In this document: positions 19,141 to 28,070 of the stretch, piece after piece
Layout of the letters: each line of letters begins with the position of its first letter
Position numbering within the stretch: the stretch's first letter is position 1
Source of the DNA: Acidovorax sp. CF316
GTDB lineage: Bacteria > Pseudomonadota > Gammaproteobacteria > Burkholderiales > Burkholderiaceae_C
Length of the DNA stretch: 64,000 nucleotides
Direction of reading: 5' to 3'
NCBI RefSeq assembly: GCF_000276605.1
Contig: NZ_AKJX01000119.1
Coordinates: 1-64,000, forward strand
Program-made: the position numbers and the translations under genes
The notes under the pieces: generated by a model
What the model was told of the DNA's origin: nothing
Seen by the model: the letters and a program-made list of their open reading frames with translations, nothing else
The model's database searches: none

Positions 19141-19983
19141 TCAGGCCAGTGCCTTGCCGAATGTGGCCAGCAGGCGTGCCCAGGCGCGATCGGACTGGGC
19201 AGCATCGTAGACCCGCGTGTCGGGCGGGCACCAGCCGTGGGCGGCGGGATAAACCTCCACCTCGGCCTGCAGCCTGGCGCTGTCGAACGCGGTGCGCAGG
19301 CTGGCCTTGGCCTCGGGGTCCTTGGTGTCGTCGTTTTCGGCAATCGCAATGAGGTATTGCGCCTTGGTCTGCGCCACCAGGCGGTGGGGGCTGTCAGGCG
19401 CCGGCGTCACCATGGCGGCGCCATGGAAGCTGGCCACGGCACCGACGCGGCCCGAGGACACCAGGGCCGAGCGCACCGCAATCGGCCCGCCCATGCAGTA
19501 GCCGGTGGTACCGAGCTTGCGGGCCTTGTCCACTTCGGCCTGGGCGTCGAGCCAGGTCACGAAGGTCTTACCGTCGCTCAGGTGCATGGCGGGCGTCAGG
19601 GCCTGCATCAGCGGCAGCACTTCGGCAATCGGCGTCTGGCCGCCCTGGGGGGCGGTTGGCGCCTTCTTCTGTCGGTAGAAAGGGTTGACGACGAGCACGC
19701 TGTAGCCCGACTCGGCCAGGCGCTTGCCCATCTGCCGAAAGGCCGGGCGCAGGCCGAACACATCGGGCCATATGAGCACACCGGGGGCCGAGCCCGACGT
19801 GGGCGCGACGAAGTAGGCGTCGCAGCTTCCGTCCGGCGTGGTGATGGTCACCTCACGCTCTGCCACCGCTGCAGCGTTGGCCACCGCAGGCAGGGCGGTC
19901 AGCACGCCGGCCGACGCCGCCCACGCGGCAAAGTCGCGGCGGGTGTACTTGTGGAGATCGTCATGGTCATTCGAATCGCACAT
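19141..19983 (-). CDS. Dienelactone hydrolase family protein with Tat signal
   Basis: 280 residues with a twin-arginine signal (TRRDFAAWAASAGVLTALPA), so probably exported folded. The alpha/beta-hydrolase core has the family's nucleophilic Cys in GTTGYCMGGPIAV, the acid in IAENDDTKDPEA and the His in YPAAHGWCPPD. Classical dienelactone hydrolase opens lactone rings in chlorocatechol degradation, but Tat-exported members are common and their substrates mostly unknown. GGAG lies shortly before the ATG. No aromatic-ring cleavage genes are nearby, so a chlorocatechol role is not supported. The terminator at 18942 follows it. Confidence 0.88.
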   Translation of the reverse strand: MCDSNDHDDLHKYTRRDFAAWAASAGVLTALPAVANAAAVAEREVTITTPDGSCDAYFVAPTSGSAPGVLIWPDVFGLRPAFRQMGKRLAESGYSVLVVNPFYRQKKAPTAPQGGQTPIAEVLPLMQALTPAMHLSDGKTFVTWLDAQAEVDKARKLGTTGYCMGGPIAVRSALVSSGRVGAVASFHGAAMVTPAPDSPHRLVAQTKAQYLIAIAENDDTKDPEAKASLRTAFDSARLQAEVEVYPAAHGWCPPDTRVYDAAQSDRAWARLLATFGKALA

Positions 19984-20233
19984 GGTGGTCCAGCTCCTTT
20001 TCGGTCAAAACAGTTGCGGCAGGGCGTGCCATGGTACGTGACAACCAGGAATGCTGTAGGCTCTTTGGTGCCGTGGTGCGGTGCCGGGGCACATGGGCTG
20101 CATGCGCTTGCTCCCTTGCCTTGGGGGCGGCCCAAAGCACCCACAAGCTGCATGGCAAACGCGAAATTTGCCGATTCAAGGGCTGCGCTTACGATGGCTG
20201 CGAGGGAGTTTTCGAGCCATAAGAAATTACACC

Positions 20234-21043
20234 ATGAGAGACCATCGCCACCCCGAAGGTCTGGCCCCTGCGCTGCCAGCCGCCTACGCAACGAGCACTG
20301 CCACACCCGGCAGCACCGCCCGCGCAACCGATGCACCACCACAGCGCCGCCGCAGCCGCGAAGAGCTGGCCGCCGCCCAGCAGCGCGCCCAGTCGCGCGT
20401 GCAGGGCCAGGTGCAAAAACAAAAGGACCAGGAGCGCCGCGCACGGATGCGGCAGGCCCAGCAGCGGCGCGAGCAGCAGCCTGCCGCGCGCCTGTTTGTG
20501 CCCTACAAGCTGGCCGCGGGCTTCGTGGCACTGCTCGTCTTCGTCTTTGGCGGTGCCTTGTTCGAGGTGGCGCGGGGCGAGCACTTCCTGGTCACCGGCC
20601 ACGCCACGCTGCGCGCGGCAACCCCCTGGCTGGTGCTTGCCGCGGCCCCGCTGTGGTACTGGGCACTGTGCCGCACGGAGGTGCTGGCACCCTGGTGGGT
20701 GCAGCAGATGCCCACCTGGTTCGTGCGCCAGATGGTGGCGTACCCCTTCGCGGCGCTGCTGGGCGCCGCAGCGGTGGGGGCCGCCCCCTGGGGCTGGGCT
20801 GCCTACCTGGGCGAGTTGGTGGGCAAACCCGCGCGCGTGGAGGTGCGTGTGGTGTCGGTGGAGGCACCGCGCACTTCCAGCAGCTGCACCCAGTACGCCC
20901 GCCTGGAGTTTCGTGGCAGCACAGACCGCGTGTGCGTGAACACCTCCGTGACAGGGGTGATGCCGCGCGCGGGCGATACCGTGGTGGTGGCCGGGCGGGT
21001 TTCGCGCTGGGGGTTGCATGTGGGGACGGTGCATGCGAAGTGA
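20234..21043 (+). CDS. Membrane protein of unknown family, tandem paralogue A
   Basis: 269 residues from ATG 20234 (MRDHRHPEGLAP). An N-terminal charged, Gln/Arg-rich segment (residues 40-90) is likely a coiled coil. Two or three membrane helices follow (KLAAGFVALLVFVFGGALF, TPWLVLAAAPLWYWAL, VAYPFAALLGAAAVGAAPWG). The C-terminal beta-rich domain of about 65 residues contains two Cys (SSCTQYARLEF, RVCVNTSVTG) and ends GRVSRWGLHVGTVHAK. The same layout and ending occur in the next two genes, so this is the first of a tandem triplet. The C-terminal domain is probably periplasmic, with the two Cys able to form a disulfide. I do not recognise the family. Confidence 0.78.
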   Translation: MRDHRHPEGLAPALPAAYATSTATPGSTARATDAPPQRRRSREELAAAQQRAQSRVQGQVQKQKDQERRARMRQAQQRREQQPAARLFVPYKLAAGFVALLVFVFGGALFEVARGEHFLVTGHATLRAATPWLVLAAAPLWYWALCRTEVLAPWWVQQMPTWFVRQMVAYPFAALLGAAAVGAAPWGWAAYLGELVGKPARVEVRVVSVEAPRTSSSCTQYARLEFRGSTDRVCVNTSVTGVMPRAGDTVVVAGRVSRWGLHVGTVHAK

Positions 21044-21908
21044 GCCACTCGTCAACTCGTCTTCCATGCCGCATGTTGCCCGCGATACCTCCCTCGGCCC
21101 ACAGCCCGGCACCAGCACGGGCGATGCCATCGACCAGTTAGGGCCCGAGGTTGCAGCCGTGCTGCGCGAAGGCAGGGCGCTCGAGCGCAGGGGAAGCCTG
21201 GATTCAGAAGCCACCGCGCGCATCGAGGCGCGGCTGCAAGCAATCATTGAAGCCCAGGATCGTGCCATGCAGGCGCAGAAGGCGTTCAGCGAAGAAGCGG
21301 ACGATCCACCCCTGCCGGTGGGGGCGCGCGCACAGGCCTATGTACACTGGGCGCAAGTTCGTTCCGTAGCGCGCTGGATGGTTCCCCTCCTGTTACTTGT
21401 GCTTGCCATGGCGGGGATCGTGCTGGGCATGACCCTCGGGCAGGGCTTTATCTGGCTGGGCCGCGATGCCTATGAACCGGTGGGGCTGGGGCTTTTCGTG
21501 GCCTTGCTCCCCGTGCTTGCCGTGGTGTTCTACAAGAATGAACGGACCACGCATTCCCTGCGGTCCCAGTACCCTACCTGGTTGGTGCGCTGGTTGTTCA
21601 TGTACCCGACGCTGGTGGTGTTTTCGGCGGCCCTGGTGGCCACTACCCCGTGGGGATGGTCGGTAGCGCTGGGGTGGATTGTCGGCACCCCCTCGCGCGC
21701 CGAGGTGCGGCTTGTTTCCATAGGCCATTTCTCACGCAATTCCAAAGCGTGCGACCAGTCTGCCGAGGTGGAATTCAAGGGCATGAGGTCGAGCATCTGC
21801 CTGGAAGGCCGTGCGCAGGGAGTATTGCCGGATCCTGGCGAAAGGGTTGCGGTGTCAGGGCACCTTTCCCGACTGGGGCTTTATGTGGAGAGGATCCACG
21901 GCCGATGA
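21033..21908 (+). CDS. Membrane protein of unknown family, tandem paralogue B
   Basis: The start at 21033 (MRSEPLVNSSSM) is chosen because GGGGACGG precedes it and it overlaps the preceding stop by 11 bp; ATGs at 21018 and 21066 are alternatives. The product is 291 residues. It has an N-terminal acidic, helical cytoplasmic stretch (EATARIEARLQAIIEAQDRA), then hydrophobic segments (MVPLLLLVLAMAGIVLGMTL, LGLFVALLPVLAVVFY, LFMYPTLVVFSAALVATTPW). The C-terminal domain has two Cys and ends SGHLSRLGLYVERIHGR. Its coupling to genes A and C implies one operon. Function unknown. Confidence 0.78.
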   Translation: MRSEPLVNSSSMPHVARDTSLGPQPGTSTGDAIDQLGPEVAAVLREGRALERRGSLDSEATARIEARLQAIIEAQDRAMQAQKAFSEEADDPPLPVGARAQAYVHWAQVRSVARWMVPLLLLVLAMAGIVLGMTLGQGFIWLGRDAYEPVGLGLFVALLPVLAVVFYKNERTTHSLRSQYPTWLVRWLFMYPTLVVFSAALVATTPWGWSVALGWIVGTPSRAEVRLVSIGHFSRNSKACDQSAEVEFKGMRSSICLEGRAQGVLPDPGERVAVSGHLSRLGLYVERIHGR

Positions 21909-22681
21909 CGTTGCAGCCCTCAGACACCGAGGCCGCCGGGCCGGGGGAATTGCCGCACGCCCCTCCTGGCAGCAATGCGGATGCCGAGGAAACCGCCCGC
22001 ATCGAGGCGCGCTTGCTGGCGATTGGCGAGGTGCAGGTGCGCGAGATGACGTCGCGCAAGGCGTTCCGAAAGAATGGCGCTCCACCGGCGCCATCGGCAT
22101 CCCGCAAGGCATTCGCACCCGTGGTGCTGCCAAGGCCCGTCCGATGGGCGGCGATGGCATTTGCCGGCTGGGCCGTGCTGGGTACGGTAGGCGCGCTGTC
22201 CCCGCTCGGGCTTCGGTTCATCTGGTTTGGCGCGGCTGACTACCATTCTTCAATGGCGTGGGCATTGGCTGCCGTTCTGCTGCCGGCGTTCGCCGCCTTC
22301 TGGTTCTGGACGATACGCGGGGCGCAGGCCATCCAGCCCGACGGGATGGCATGGGCCGGGCGTTGGCTGGGAGTGTTTCCCGGCTGTGTGGCCCTGACCA
22401 CTGCGATGGTGCTTTTAGCGCCCTGGGGCTGGTCTGCGATAGGGGGCTGGGCCTTGGGTACACCCACCCGCGTGCAGGTGCGCGTCGTCTCTTTCAGGGT
22501 GCCCGACTACTACCGCGGCTGCCATCTGCGTGCGGCATTCGAGTTCCAGGGCGTCACCTCCCCCGACGCCTGCGTGGATGGCCGTTTCAAGGGTGACATG
22601 CCGCCCGTGGGCAGCTTGGTCACGGTGTACGGAAAGCTTTCCCGATGGGGGCTGGTGGTGAGCAGCATCCACGGGCGGTGA
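21905..22681 (+). CDS. Membrane protein of unknown family, tandem paralogue C
   Basis: The start at 21905 (MTLQPSDTEAAGPGE) overlaps the previous stop as ATGA. The product is 258 residues. It repeats the layout of A and B: helical N-terminal segment (EETARIEARLLAIGEVQVRE, close to the equivalent stretch of B), membrane helices (WAAMAFAGWAVLGTVGAL, WALAAVLLPAFAAFWFW, GCVALTTAMVLLAPWGWSAI) and a C-terminal domain with two Cys (YYRGCHLRAAFEF, SPDACVDGRF) ending GKLSRWGLVVSSIHGR. All three have the phrase APWGW or TPWGW just before the C-terminal domain. Function unknown. Confidence 0.78.
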   Translation: MTLQPSDTEAAGPGELPHAPPGSNADAEETARIEARLLAIGEVQVREMTSRKAFRKNGAPPAPSASRKAFAPVVLPRPVRWAAMAFAGWAVLGTVGALSPLGLRFIWFGAADYHSSMAWALAAVLLPAFAAFWFWTIRGAQAIQPDGMAWAGRWLGVFPGCVALTTAMVLLAPWGWSAIGGWALGTPTRVQVRVVSFRVPDYYRGCHLRAAFEFQGVTSPDACVDGRFKGDMPPVGSLVTVYGKLSRWGLVVSSIHGR

Positions 22682-22785
22682 AGCATTCGCAAAGGCTCCA
22701 GCCCGCATGGGGCGTTGCAGCGGTCTGGCTGTGCACGCAGCGCATGGGCTTCCAATGGGCGCTAGCCGTGCGGTCGGTTGTGGTG

Positions 22786-24585
22786 TCAGGACGACTCCAT
22801 CACCTTGGCCCGTGTCCGCACCTGTCCCGCCTCGCCATCGATGGTGAAGTACAGCACCACCTCCACTTCGTCGTCGCCACGGATCAAGGTGGCCGGGCAG
22901 CTCCAGGCCCGGCCCGTGTAGGTACCGGGGGGCGGTGGCGACCTGCTGTCTTCGCCCACGTTGGGCACGTCCAGGTAGGTGTCGCCCTTGAGCAGGCGGA
23001 TCGCGGTCGGCTTGAATCCGGCCGGCAGGGCATTGCCAGCGGTGGCCCCGAGCCAGAACCAGACGGACAGGTTGTTGCAACTGGTCCGCGGCGGTCCGGG
23101 GAAGAAGTCCACATTGACGAGGACCTGCTTGAGCTGCAGCGTGGTGCTGATGGGCGGTGTGGTGGGCTGGCTGGCGCGGGCCTGGCGCACCCAGGGGGCC
23201 AGGCGGCCCAGGTCGGCCAATTGGCCGCCGCTGTCGGGGCCCAGGTACATCAGGTGTGGCGTGCCGTGCCCGTTGACGGCAAGGTAGGTGTTGCCGGGAT
23301 AGGCGCGGACCAGGTAGTTGCCGATGCGGCCGGACGGCGAGGGGAGATTGAACTGGGGCGGAAAGGCCCGTGGCAGGCTGGCCTCTGCCCAGTCCATTAC
23401 CAGGTTCGCATCGGCCAGCGGGCCAAGGTCCTGCACGGCGTAGGGTGTGGCGGACGCGCCGTTGAAACAGGCCGCGAGATTGGAGGTCGGATAGCTGTAC
23501 TGCACGCCTGGGTAGTAGGCCCCCACGGTGGTACACAGGCCATCGCCACGGCCAAGGCCGGCGCCCCAGCAGTTGACGTAGCCGCCGTCGAGCACTGCGC
23601 AGGCGTGCGTTGCGCCCGTGCCGATGGCCGTGGCGTCGATGATGCCCAGCACCTGCCCTGTGGCGGGCGTGGCGGAGTCCCGCTGGTAGCCGATGCCCAA
23701 CTGCATGTCCGGGTTGCCGCCCCAGCATTTCACCGTGCCGTTGGTGAGCACTGCGCAGGTGTAGCCGGGTCCCACGGCAACGGCCTTGGCCGGGCTGCCC
23801 AGGCCTGGCACTTCCACCGGTGTGGTCACCGGCGTGGCGCTGGCCGCCGTACCCAGCTCCCCTTTGGCATTGCTGCCCCAACACGCGATCGCGCCAGTCT
23901 TGCGCAGCACGCAGGCATGGCCGTCGAAGAGTGCGACGTCCACCGCATCACTGATACCAGGCACCTGAATGCCCGTGCCGGGCGCAGGGGCCATGCCGCC
24001 CAGCGTGGTGAGCGGCGGGGTGCCGCTGCCGTAGCACCATACGGTACCGTCGCGCTTGACCCCGCAGGTGCTGCCGTTGCCGGCGGCCACGCGGGCCACG
24101 TCGTGCAGCCCTTGCGCGTAGGTGGCCTGCGCCGAGGGCGTGGCGCTCACCGGCGCGCCGCGCTGGCCCCGGCTACCGTCGCCCCAGCAGTACACCACGG
24201 CCCCGCTGAGCGCGCAGGCGTGGGTGGCGCCCACGACCAGCTGGGTGGCCTCGCGCACCCCTGCAATGGCCTGGCCCGGGGTGTCGGCGGTGGCGGGGCC
24301 GAACGACAGGCTGCCCATGTTGCCCCAGCAACTGGCCGTCTCGTCCTTGCGCAGCGCGCAGTTGAAGCCCTTGCCCGCGCGCAGGTCGGCAATGCCCGCG
24401 GTGCTGGTCCTGGCCAGCGGCACGGCGCCCCAGCACTGGGCCCCCCAGTCGTTGGAGACGGAGCATGAGGTGTCGTACCCGGTGCTGAGCGTGGTGGCCC
24501 GGGCGGGGGCTGCGGCCAGCAGCAGCAAGCCGGTGGCGAGGGCCAGGAGCCAGAGGAACGGGGTGGCGAGGGTGGTGCGGGGCAT
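22786..24585 (-). CDS. Secreted RCC1-repeat beta-propeller protein, paralogue 4
   Basis: 599 residues with a signal peptide (LLALATGLLLLAAAPARA) and RCC1 blades, for example GKGFNCALRKDETASCWGNM, GATHACALSGAVVYCWGDGS and GPGYTCAVLTNGTVKCWGGN. The C-terminal block has VMDWAEASLPRAFPPQ, VRAYPGNTYLAVNGHGTPHL and LADLGRLAPWVRQ, as in the array at 11144-16777. It is more divergent than paralogues 1-3 and sits about 6 kb away, beyond the Sel1, hydrolase and membrane-triplet genes. It is convergent with the membrane triplet, whose last stop lies 104 bp away. Confidence 0.86.
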   Translation of the reverse strand: MPRTTLATPFLWLLALATGLLLLAAAPARATTLSTGYDTSCSVSNDWGAQCWGAVPLARTSTAGIADLRAGKGFNCALRKDETASCWGNMGSLSFGPATADTPGQAIAGVREATQLVVGATHACALSGAVVYCWGDGSRGQRGAPVSATPSAQATYAQGLHDVARVAAGNGSTCGVKRDGTVWCYGSGTPPLTTLGGMAPAPGTGIQVPGISDAVDVALFDGHACVLRKTGAIACWGSNAKGELGTAASATPVTTPVEVPGLGSPAKAVAVGPGYTCAVLTNGTVKCWGGNPDMQLGIGYQRDSATPATGQVLGIIDATAIGTGATHACAVLDGGYVNCWGAGLGRGDGLCTTVGAYYPGVQYSYPTSNLAACFNGASATPYAVQDLGPLADANLVMDWAEASLPRAFPPQFNLPSPSGRIGNYLVRAYPGNTYLAVNGHGTPHLMYLGPDSGGQLADLGRLAPWVRQARASQPTTPPISTTLQLKQVLVNVDFFPGPPRTSCNNLSVWFWLGATAGNALPAGFKPTAIRLLKGDTYLDVPNVGEDSRSPPPPGTYTGRAWSCPATLIRGDDEVEVVLYFTIDGEAGQVRTRAKVMESS

Positions 24586-24721
24586 GCTGCGGTTCTATCA
24601 GTTTCGGTGCCGTGTGCACACACAAAAAACACCTGGTCACGAATGGCGGGTGCCGGCGTGCGCGGCACAATGCCTGACTGCACATATCCATCCGCAATCT
24701 CCCATATCCAGGCACTGCCCC

Positions 24722-25054
24722 ATGGCGACCGAGCCCATTCGCTACCAACTGGTGATCCAGTTTCCCGACAGCTACTTCACCTCGCTGGACGAGGTGCATG
24801 CCTTCGAAGATCGCCTGATCGCCTGCATGCCCAGGACCTGTTCGGTCGATGGGCACGACGTGGGCTCGGGCACGGTCAACTTCTTCATCTACACCGGCTT
24901 TCCCAATGCCGCTTTTCTGACGTTCAGGAAGTACCTGGGCACGAACAAGGTGGAGAAGAAGGTGCGGGTGGCGTTCCGCGAAGCCACGGGCGAGGACTTC
25001 ACCAACCTGTGGCCCAAGAGGGATGCGAGGCCATTCCACTACTGGTACGACTGA
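24722..25054 (+). CDS. Hypothetical protein, 110 residues
   Basis: A small soluble protein starting MATEPIRYQLVIQFPDSYFT with no signal peptide or membrane segment. It reads as an alpha/beta fold with a Trp/Tyr-rich end (DARPFHYWYD). It is divergent from RCC1 paralogue 4, with 136 bp between them. Length and composition resemble small stand-alone proteins of the immunity type, but no toxin gene is adjacent and I do not recognise the family. The 169 bp that follow show nothing beyond the leader of the next gene. Confidence 0.7.
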   Translation: MATEPIRYQLVIQFPDSYFTSLDEVHAFEDRLIACMPRTCSVDGHDVGSGTVNFFIYTGFPNAAFLTFRKYLGTNKVEKKVRVAFREATGEDFTNLWPKRDARPFHYWYD

Positions 25055-25223
25055 GCCGATACCGGCCCTTGCGTCTTGCGGACGGAGGGCTTGGGGGTGC
25101 CCCGCATCGCATTGCTGCACCCCATGCACGGCTGAACTGCAGCCAGCCCGGTTGCTGGCGCAGGCACGCATGCCTACGCTTGCCAGGTCTCCAACCGAAC
25201 ACTGAACAGAGTAGGAAGCGCGC

Positions 25224-26225
25224 ATGGCACAGCAGCAGCAACAACAAATCGTCCTCTACGCCACCGGCGCCCCCGAGGTGATGCGCCTTGAACAACAAGC
25301 CACCGAAACCCAGGCCCCCGGCCCGGGCCAGGTCTGGCTCACCCAGGCCGCCATCGGCGTGAACCCGCTCGACGTGAGCCAGCGCAAGGGCGCCGTGCGC
25401 ATCGCCTTGCCCTCGGGCCTGGGGCTCGAAGGGGCGGGCACGGTGGCGGCCATTGGCGCCGATGTCGGCAACGTGGCCGTGGGCGACCGCGTGGCCTATG
25501 CCACGGGGCCGCTGGGGGCGTATGCCAGCGCACGGCTGTTCCCGGCCGACAGGCTGGTGAAGCTGCCCGATGCGCTGGCCTTCGACGAAGCGGCGGCCGT
25601 GCTGTTCAAGGGCATCACGGCGCAGTACCTGCTCAAGACGACGTACGCGGTCGGGCCGGGCACGCGCATCGTGGTCTACGGCGCGGCGGGCGGGCTGGGG
25701 CAGATCATGGCGGCGTGGGCACGGCACCTGGGCGCCTTCGTGATCGGCGTGGTGTCCAAGGCCGAGAGCCTGGAGCGTGCGCGGGCCGCGGGCTGCCACG
25801 CGGTCTTCGTGTTCGACCCGGCCACGCTGGCCGGGCAGGTGAAACAGGCCACAGAGGGCCTGGGGGCCGACGTGGTGTACGACCCCATCGGCCGCGTCTC
25901 GCTGGAGGCCTCGCTCGACAGCCTGCGCCCGCGCGGGCTGCTGGTGTCGTTTGGCGCGCTGTCGGGTGCGCCCGCGCCCATCGAGATGGGCACGCTCAAT
26001 GCCAAGGGCTCGCTGTTCGTCACCCGGCCTTCGCTCGCAGCTCACACCGCCACGGCGGCCGAGTACCAGGAGCGGGCACGCGACGTGCTCGATGCGCTCG
26101 CGGCCGGCATCATCCGCGCGCAGGTGTGGCGCCGCTATCCGCTGGCCGAGGCGGCGGCGGCGCATGCGGATCTGGAAGAGGGGCGCTCGCAGGGGGCGAT
26201 CGTCCTGGTTCCGGGTTCCGTTTGA
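25224..26225 (+). CDS. qor: NADPH:quinone oxidoreductase (zinc-independent MDR family)
   Basis: 333 residues of the medium-chain dehydrogenase/reductase superfamily, QOR type. The N-terminal GroES-like domain has PGPGQVWLTQAAIGVNPLDV and LGLEGAGTVAAIGADV. The Rossmann domain has IVVYGAAGGLGQIMAAWARH, the NADPH-binding AxxGGxG motif, and ADVVYDPIGRVSLEASLDSL. The Cys/His zinc ligands of alcohol dehydrogenases are absent. It is predicted to reduce quinones or enals with NADPH in the cytosol. A run of six Gln follows Met-Ala (codons at about 25230-25247). It is convergent with the Lrp-type regulator 15 bp away. Confidence 0.9.
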   Translation: MAQQQQQQIVLYATGAPEVMRLEQQATETQAPGPGQVWLTQAAIGVNPLDVSQRKGAVRIALPSGLGLEGAGTVAAIGADVGNVAVGDRVAYATGPLGAYASARLFPADRLVKLPDALAFDEAAAVLFKGITAQYLLKTTYAVGPGTRIVVYGAAGGLGQIMAAWARHLGAFVIGVVSKAESLERARAAGCHAVFVFDPATLAGQVKQATEGLGADVVYDPIGRVSLEASLDSLRPRGLLVSFGALSGAPAPIEMGTLNAKGSLFVTRPSLAAHTATAAEYQERARDVLDALAAGIIRAQVWRRYPLAEAAAAHADLEEGRSQGAIVLVPGSV

Positions 26226-26240
26226 AGCCCCTGGCCGGGC

Positions 26241-26729
26241 TCAGTCGAGTGCGGCCTTGCGGATGGGCAGGCCCGCGTAGGACTTGAGCGTCTTGAGCAC
26301 GAAGGACGACTGGATCTCGCGCACGCCTGGCAGCTTGCCGGCCACACGGCTGATGAAGTCCGCGTAGGCGTTCATGTCCGTTGCCACCACCCGCAAGAGG
26401 AAGTCGCCGTTGCCCGACACCATGTGGCACGACACGATCTCGTCCACGGCCGCCACGGCGGCCGTGAACTCCTGGATGTTGCGCTCGTCGTGGGTGTGCA
26501 CGCTGATGGACAGAAAGCTCTCGATGCCGAAGCCGAGCTTTTGCGCGTTCAGGTGCGCGTGGTAGCCGTCGATGAGGCCGGACTCCTGCATCTTCTTGAT
26601 GCGCCGCCACACGGGCGTGTTGCTCAGGTGCAGCTGCTCGGCCAGGTCGGCGCTGGACAGCCGCGCGTCGCGCTGCAGTTGTTCAAGGATCACGACTTCG
26701 ACCTCGGTCAGCGCTTCGGGACGGCCCAT
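26241..26729 (-). CDS. Lrp/AsnC-family transcriptional regulator
   Basis: 162 residues. The N-terminal helix-turn-helix is typical (VVILEQLQRDARLSSADLAE, then LSNTPVWRRIKKMQESGLI), and a RAM/AsnC ligand-binding domain follows (VSGNGDFLLRVVATDMNAYA, GVREIQSSFVLKTLK). Members sense amino acids and act as octamers. It diverges from the aminotransferase at 26892 with 162 bp between start codons, so it likely controls the aminotransferase and PrnB-like genes and itself. The amino acid sensed is unknown. Confidence 0.92.
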   Translation of the reverse strand: MGRPEALTEVEVVILEQLQRDARLSSADLAEQLHLSNTPVWRRIKKMQESGLIDGYHAHLNAQKLGFGIESFLSISVHTHDERNIQEFTAAVAAVDEIVSCHMVSGNGDFLLRVVATDMNAYADFISRVAGKLPGVREIQSSFVLKTLKSYAGLPIRKAALD

Positions 26730-26891
26730 GGTTCTTTCTTCTTTCGATCAGCGAGAGCAGATGGTATTGGAGCGCCCGCCGATTGCAAAGGTTTTGCGCT
26801 TTGCACCGGCCCAGGCGTGTTTTGCGCAAAGTCTTTTCCTGCCTGCGTCGTGAGAATCAATTCCTCCCCACCAGAGGAAAGACCCGCCACC

Positions 26892-28064
26892 ATGAAATGG
26901 CCCGCCACGCGCATCTCCAGCAGCTCGCCGAAGTCCTTTGGCATGTACCAGCGGGCCGCTGCGCTCTTCCCGCACGACCCCGACGTGATCCACCTGGAGG
27001 TGGGCCGCCCCGACTGCGACACGCCCGCGCACATCAAGCAGGCGGCCATCGACGCCCTGCAGGCCGGCCGGGTGCACTATGGCGAGTTCCCGGGCGAGCT
27101 GGACCTGCGTGAAGCCATCTGCACCCGCCTGGCCCGGCACAACGGCATCGAGGCCAGCCCGGCACAGGTCATCGTGACCAACGGGCTCACGCACGCATCG
27201 TATGCCACGGTGATGGCGGCCATCGACCCGGGCGACGAGGTCATCCTGCTCGCGCCGTACTACCCCCAGATCATCAACAAGATCGAGCTGGCAGGCGGGG
27301 TGGTTGTCGCCGTGCCGCTGGATGCCGCGGCGGGTTTCGCCATCGATGCGGCGCGCATCGAGGCCGCGGTCACGCCGCGCACGCGAATGGTCTGCATCGT
27401 CAATCCCAACAACCCCACGGGCCGGGTCCATACCCGCCAGGAGCTGCAGGCGCTGGCGGACGTGGCCATCCGCCACGACCTGCTGGTGCTGTCGGACGAG
27501 GTGTACGAGCGCATCGTGTACGACGGTGCGCAGCACACCAGCATCGCGTCGCTGCCCGGCATGGCCGAGCGCACGATCAGCCTGTTCGCTTTCACCAAGG
27601 CCTATGCCATGGACGGCTGGCGGCTGGGCTACCTGGTGGCCGACCCCCGGTTCATCCCGGCGATCCTCAAGGTCACGATGAACGACGTGTCCCACGTCAA
27701 CACCTTCATCCAGGCGGGCGGCGTGGCGGCGCTGACCGGCGACCAGTGCGCGGCCGAGCAGATGGTCGAGGAAGACCGGCGCCGCCGCGATCTGGTCTGC
27801 GACACGCTGGACGGGCTGGCCGGCATCCGCTGCCCGCGCCCGCAAGGCACGATCTACGCCTTTGCCGACATCCGCGGCACGGGCCTGGGCAGCCAGGCGT
27901 TCGCCGACCGGCTGCTTGCGCAGACCAAGGTGAGCGTGGAGTCCGGGGCGTTCTACGGCCCGGCGGGCGAGGGCTTCGTGCGCATCTGCTTCGGTGGCGA
28001 GCCGTATGCGCGCATCCAGACCGCGATGGACCGCATGCGCGGCTTCCTGCAAGGCCAAGGGTAG
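26892..28064 (+). CDS. PLP-dependent aminotransferase, class I
   Basis: 390 residues of the aspartate aminotransferase fold. Visible motifs are IVTNGLTHASYATVMAAIDP, the cofactor-binding CIVNPNNPTGRV, SDEVYERIVYDG and the Schiff-base lysine Lys236 in FAFTKAYAMDGWRLGYL. The final Arg region is FVRICFGGEPYARI. ATG 26892 (MKWPATRISSSS) is taken as the start. It transfers an amino group from an amino acid to a 2-oxo acid in the cytosol; the substrate is not readable. The PrnB-like gene starts 7 bp after its stop, so the two are one transcript, and a divergent Lrp regulator precedes it. Confidence 0.92.
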   Translation: MKWPATRISSSSPKSFGMYQRAAALFPHDPDVIHLEVGRPDCDTPAHIKQAAIDALQAGRVHYGEFPGELDLREAICTRLARHNGIEASPAQVIVTNGLTHASYATVMAAIDPGDEVILLAPYYPQIINKIELAGGVVVAVPLDAAAGFAIDAARIEAAVTPRTRMVCIVNPNNPTGRVHTRQELQALADVAIRHDLLVLSDEVYERIVYDGAQHTSIASLPGMAERTISLFAFTKAYAMDGWRLGYLVADPRFIPAILKVTMNDVSHVNTFIQAGGVAALTGDQCAAEQMVEEDRRRRDLVCDTLDGLAGIRCPRPQGTIYAFADIRGTGLGSQAFADRLLAQTKVSVESGAFYGPAGEGFVRICFGGEPYARIQTAMDRMRGFLQGQG

Positions 28065-28070
28065 AACACC

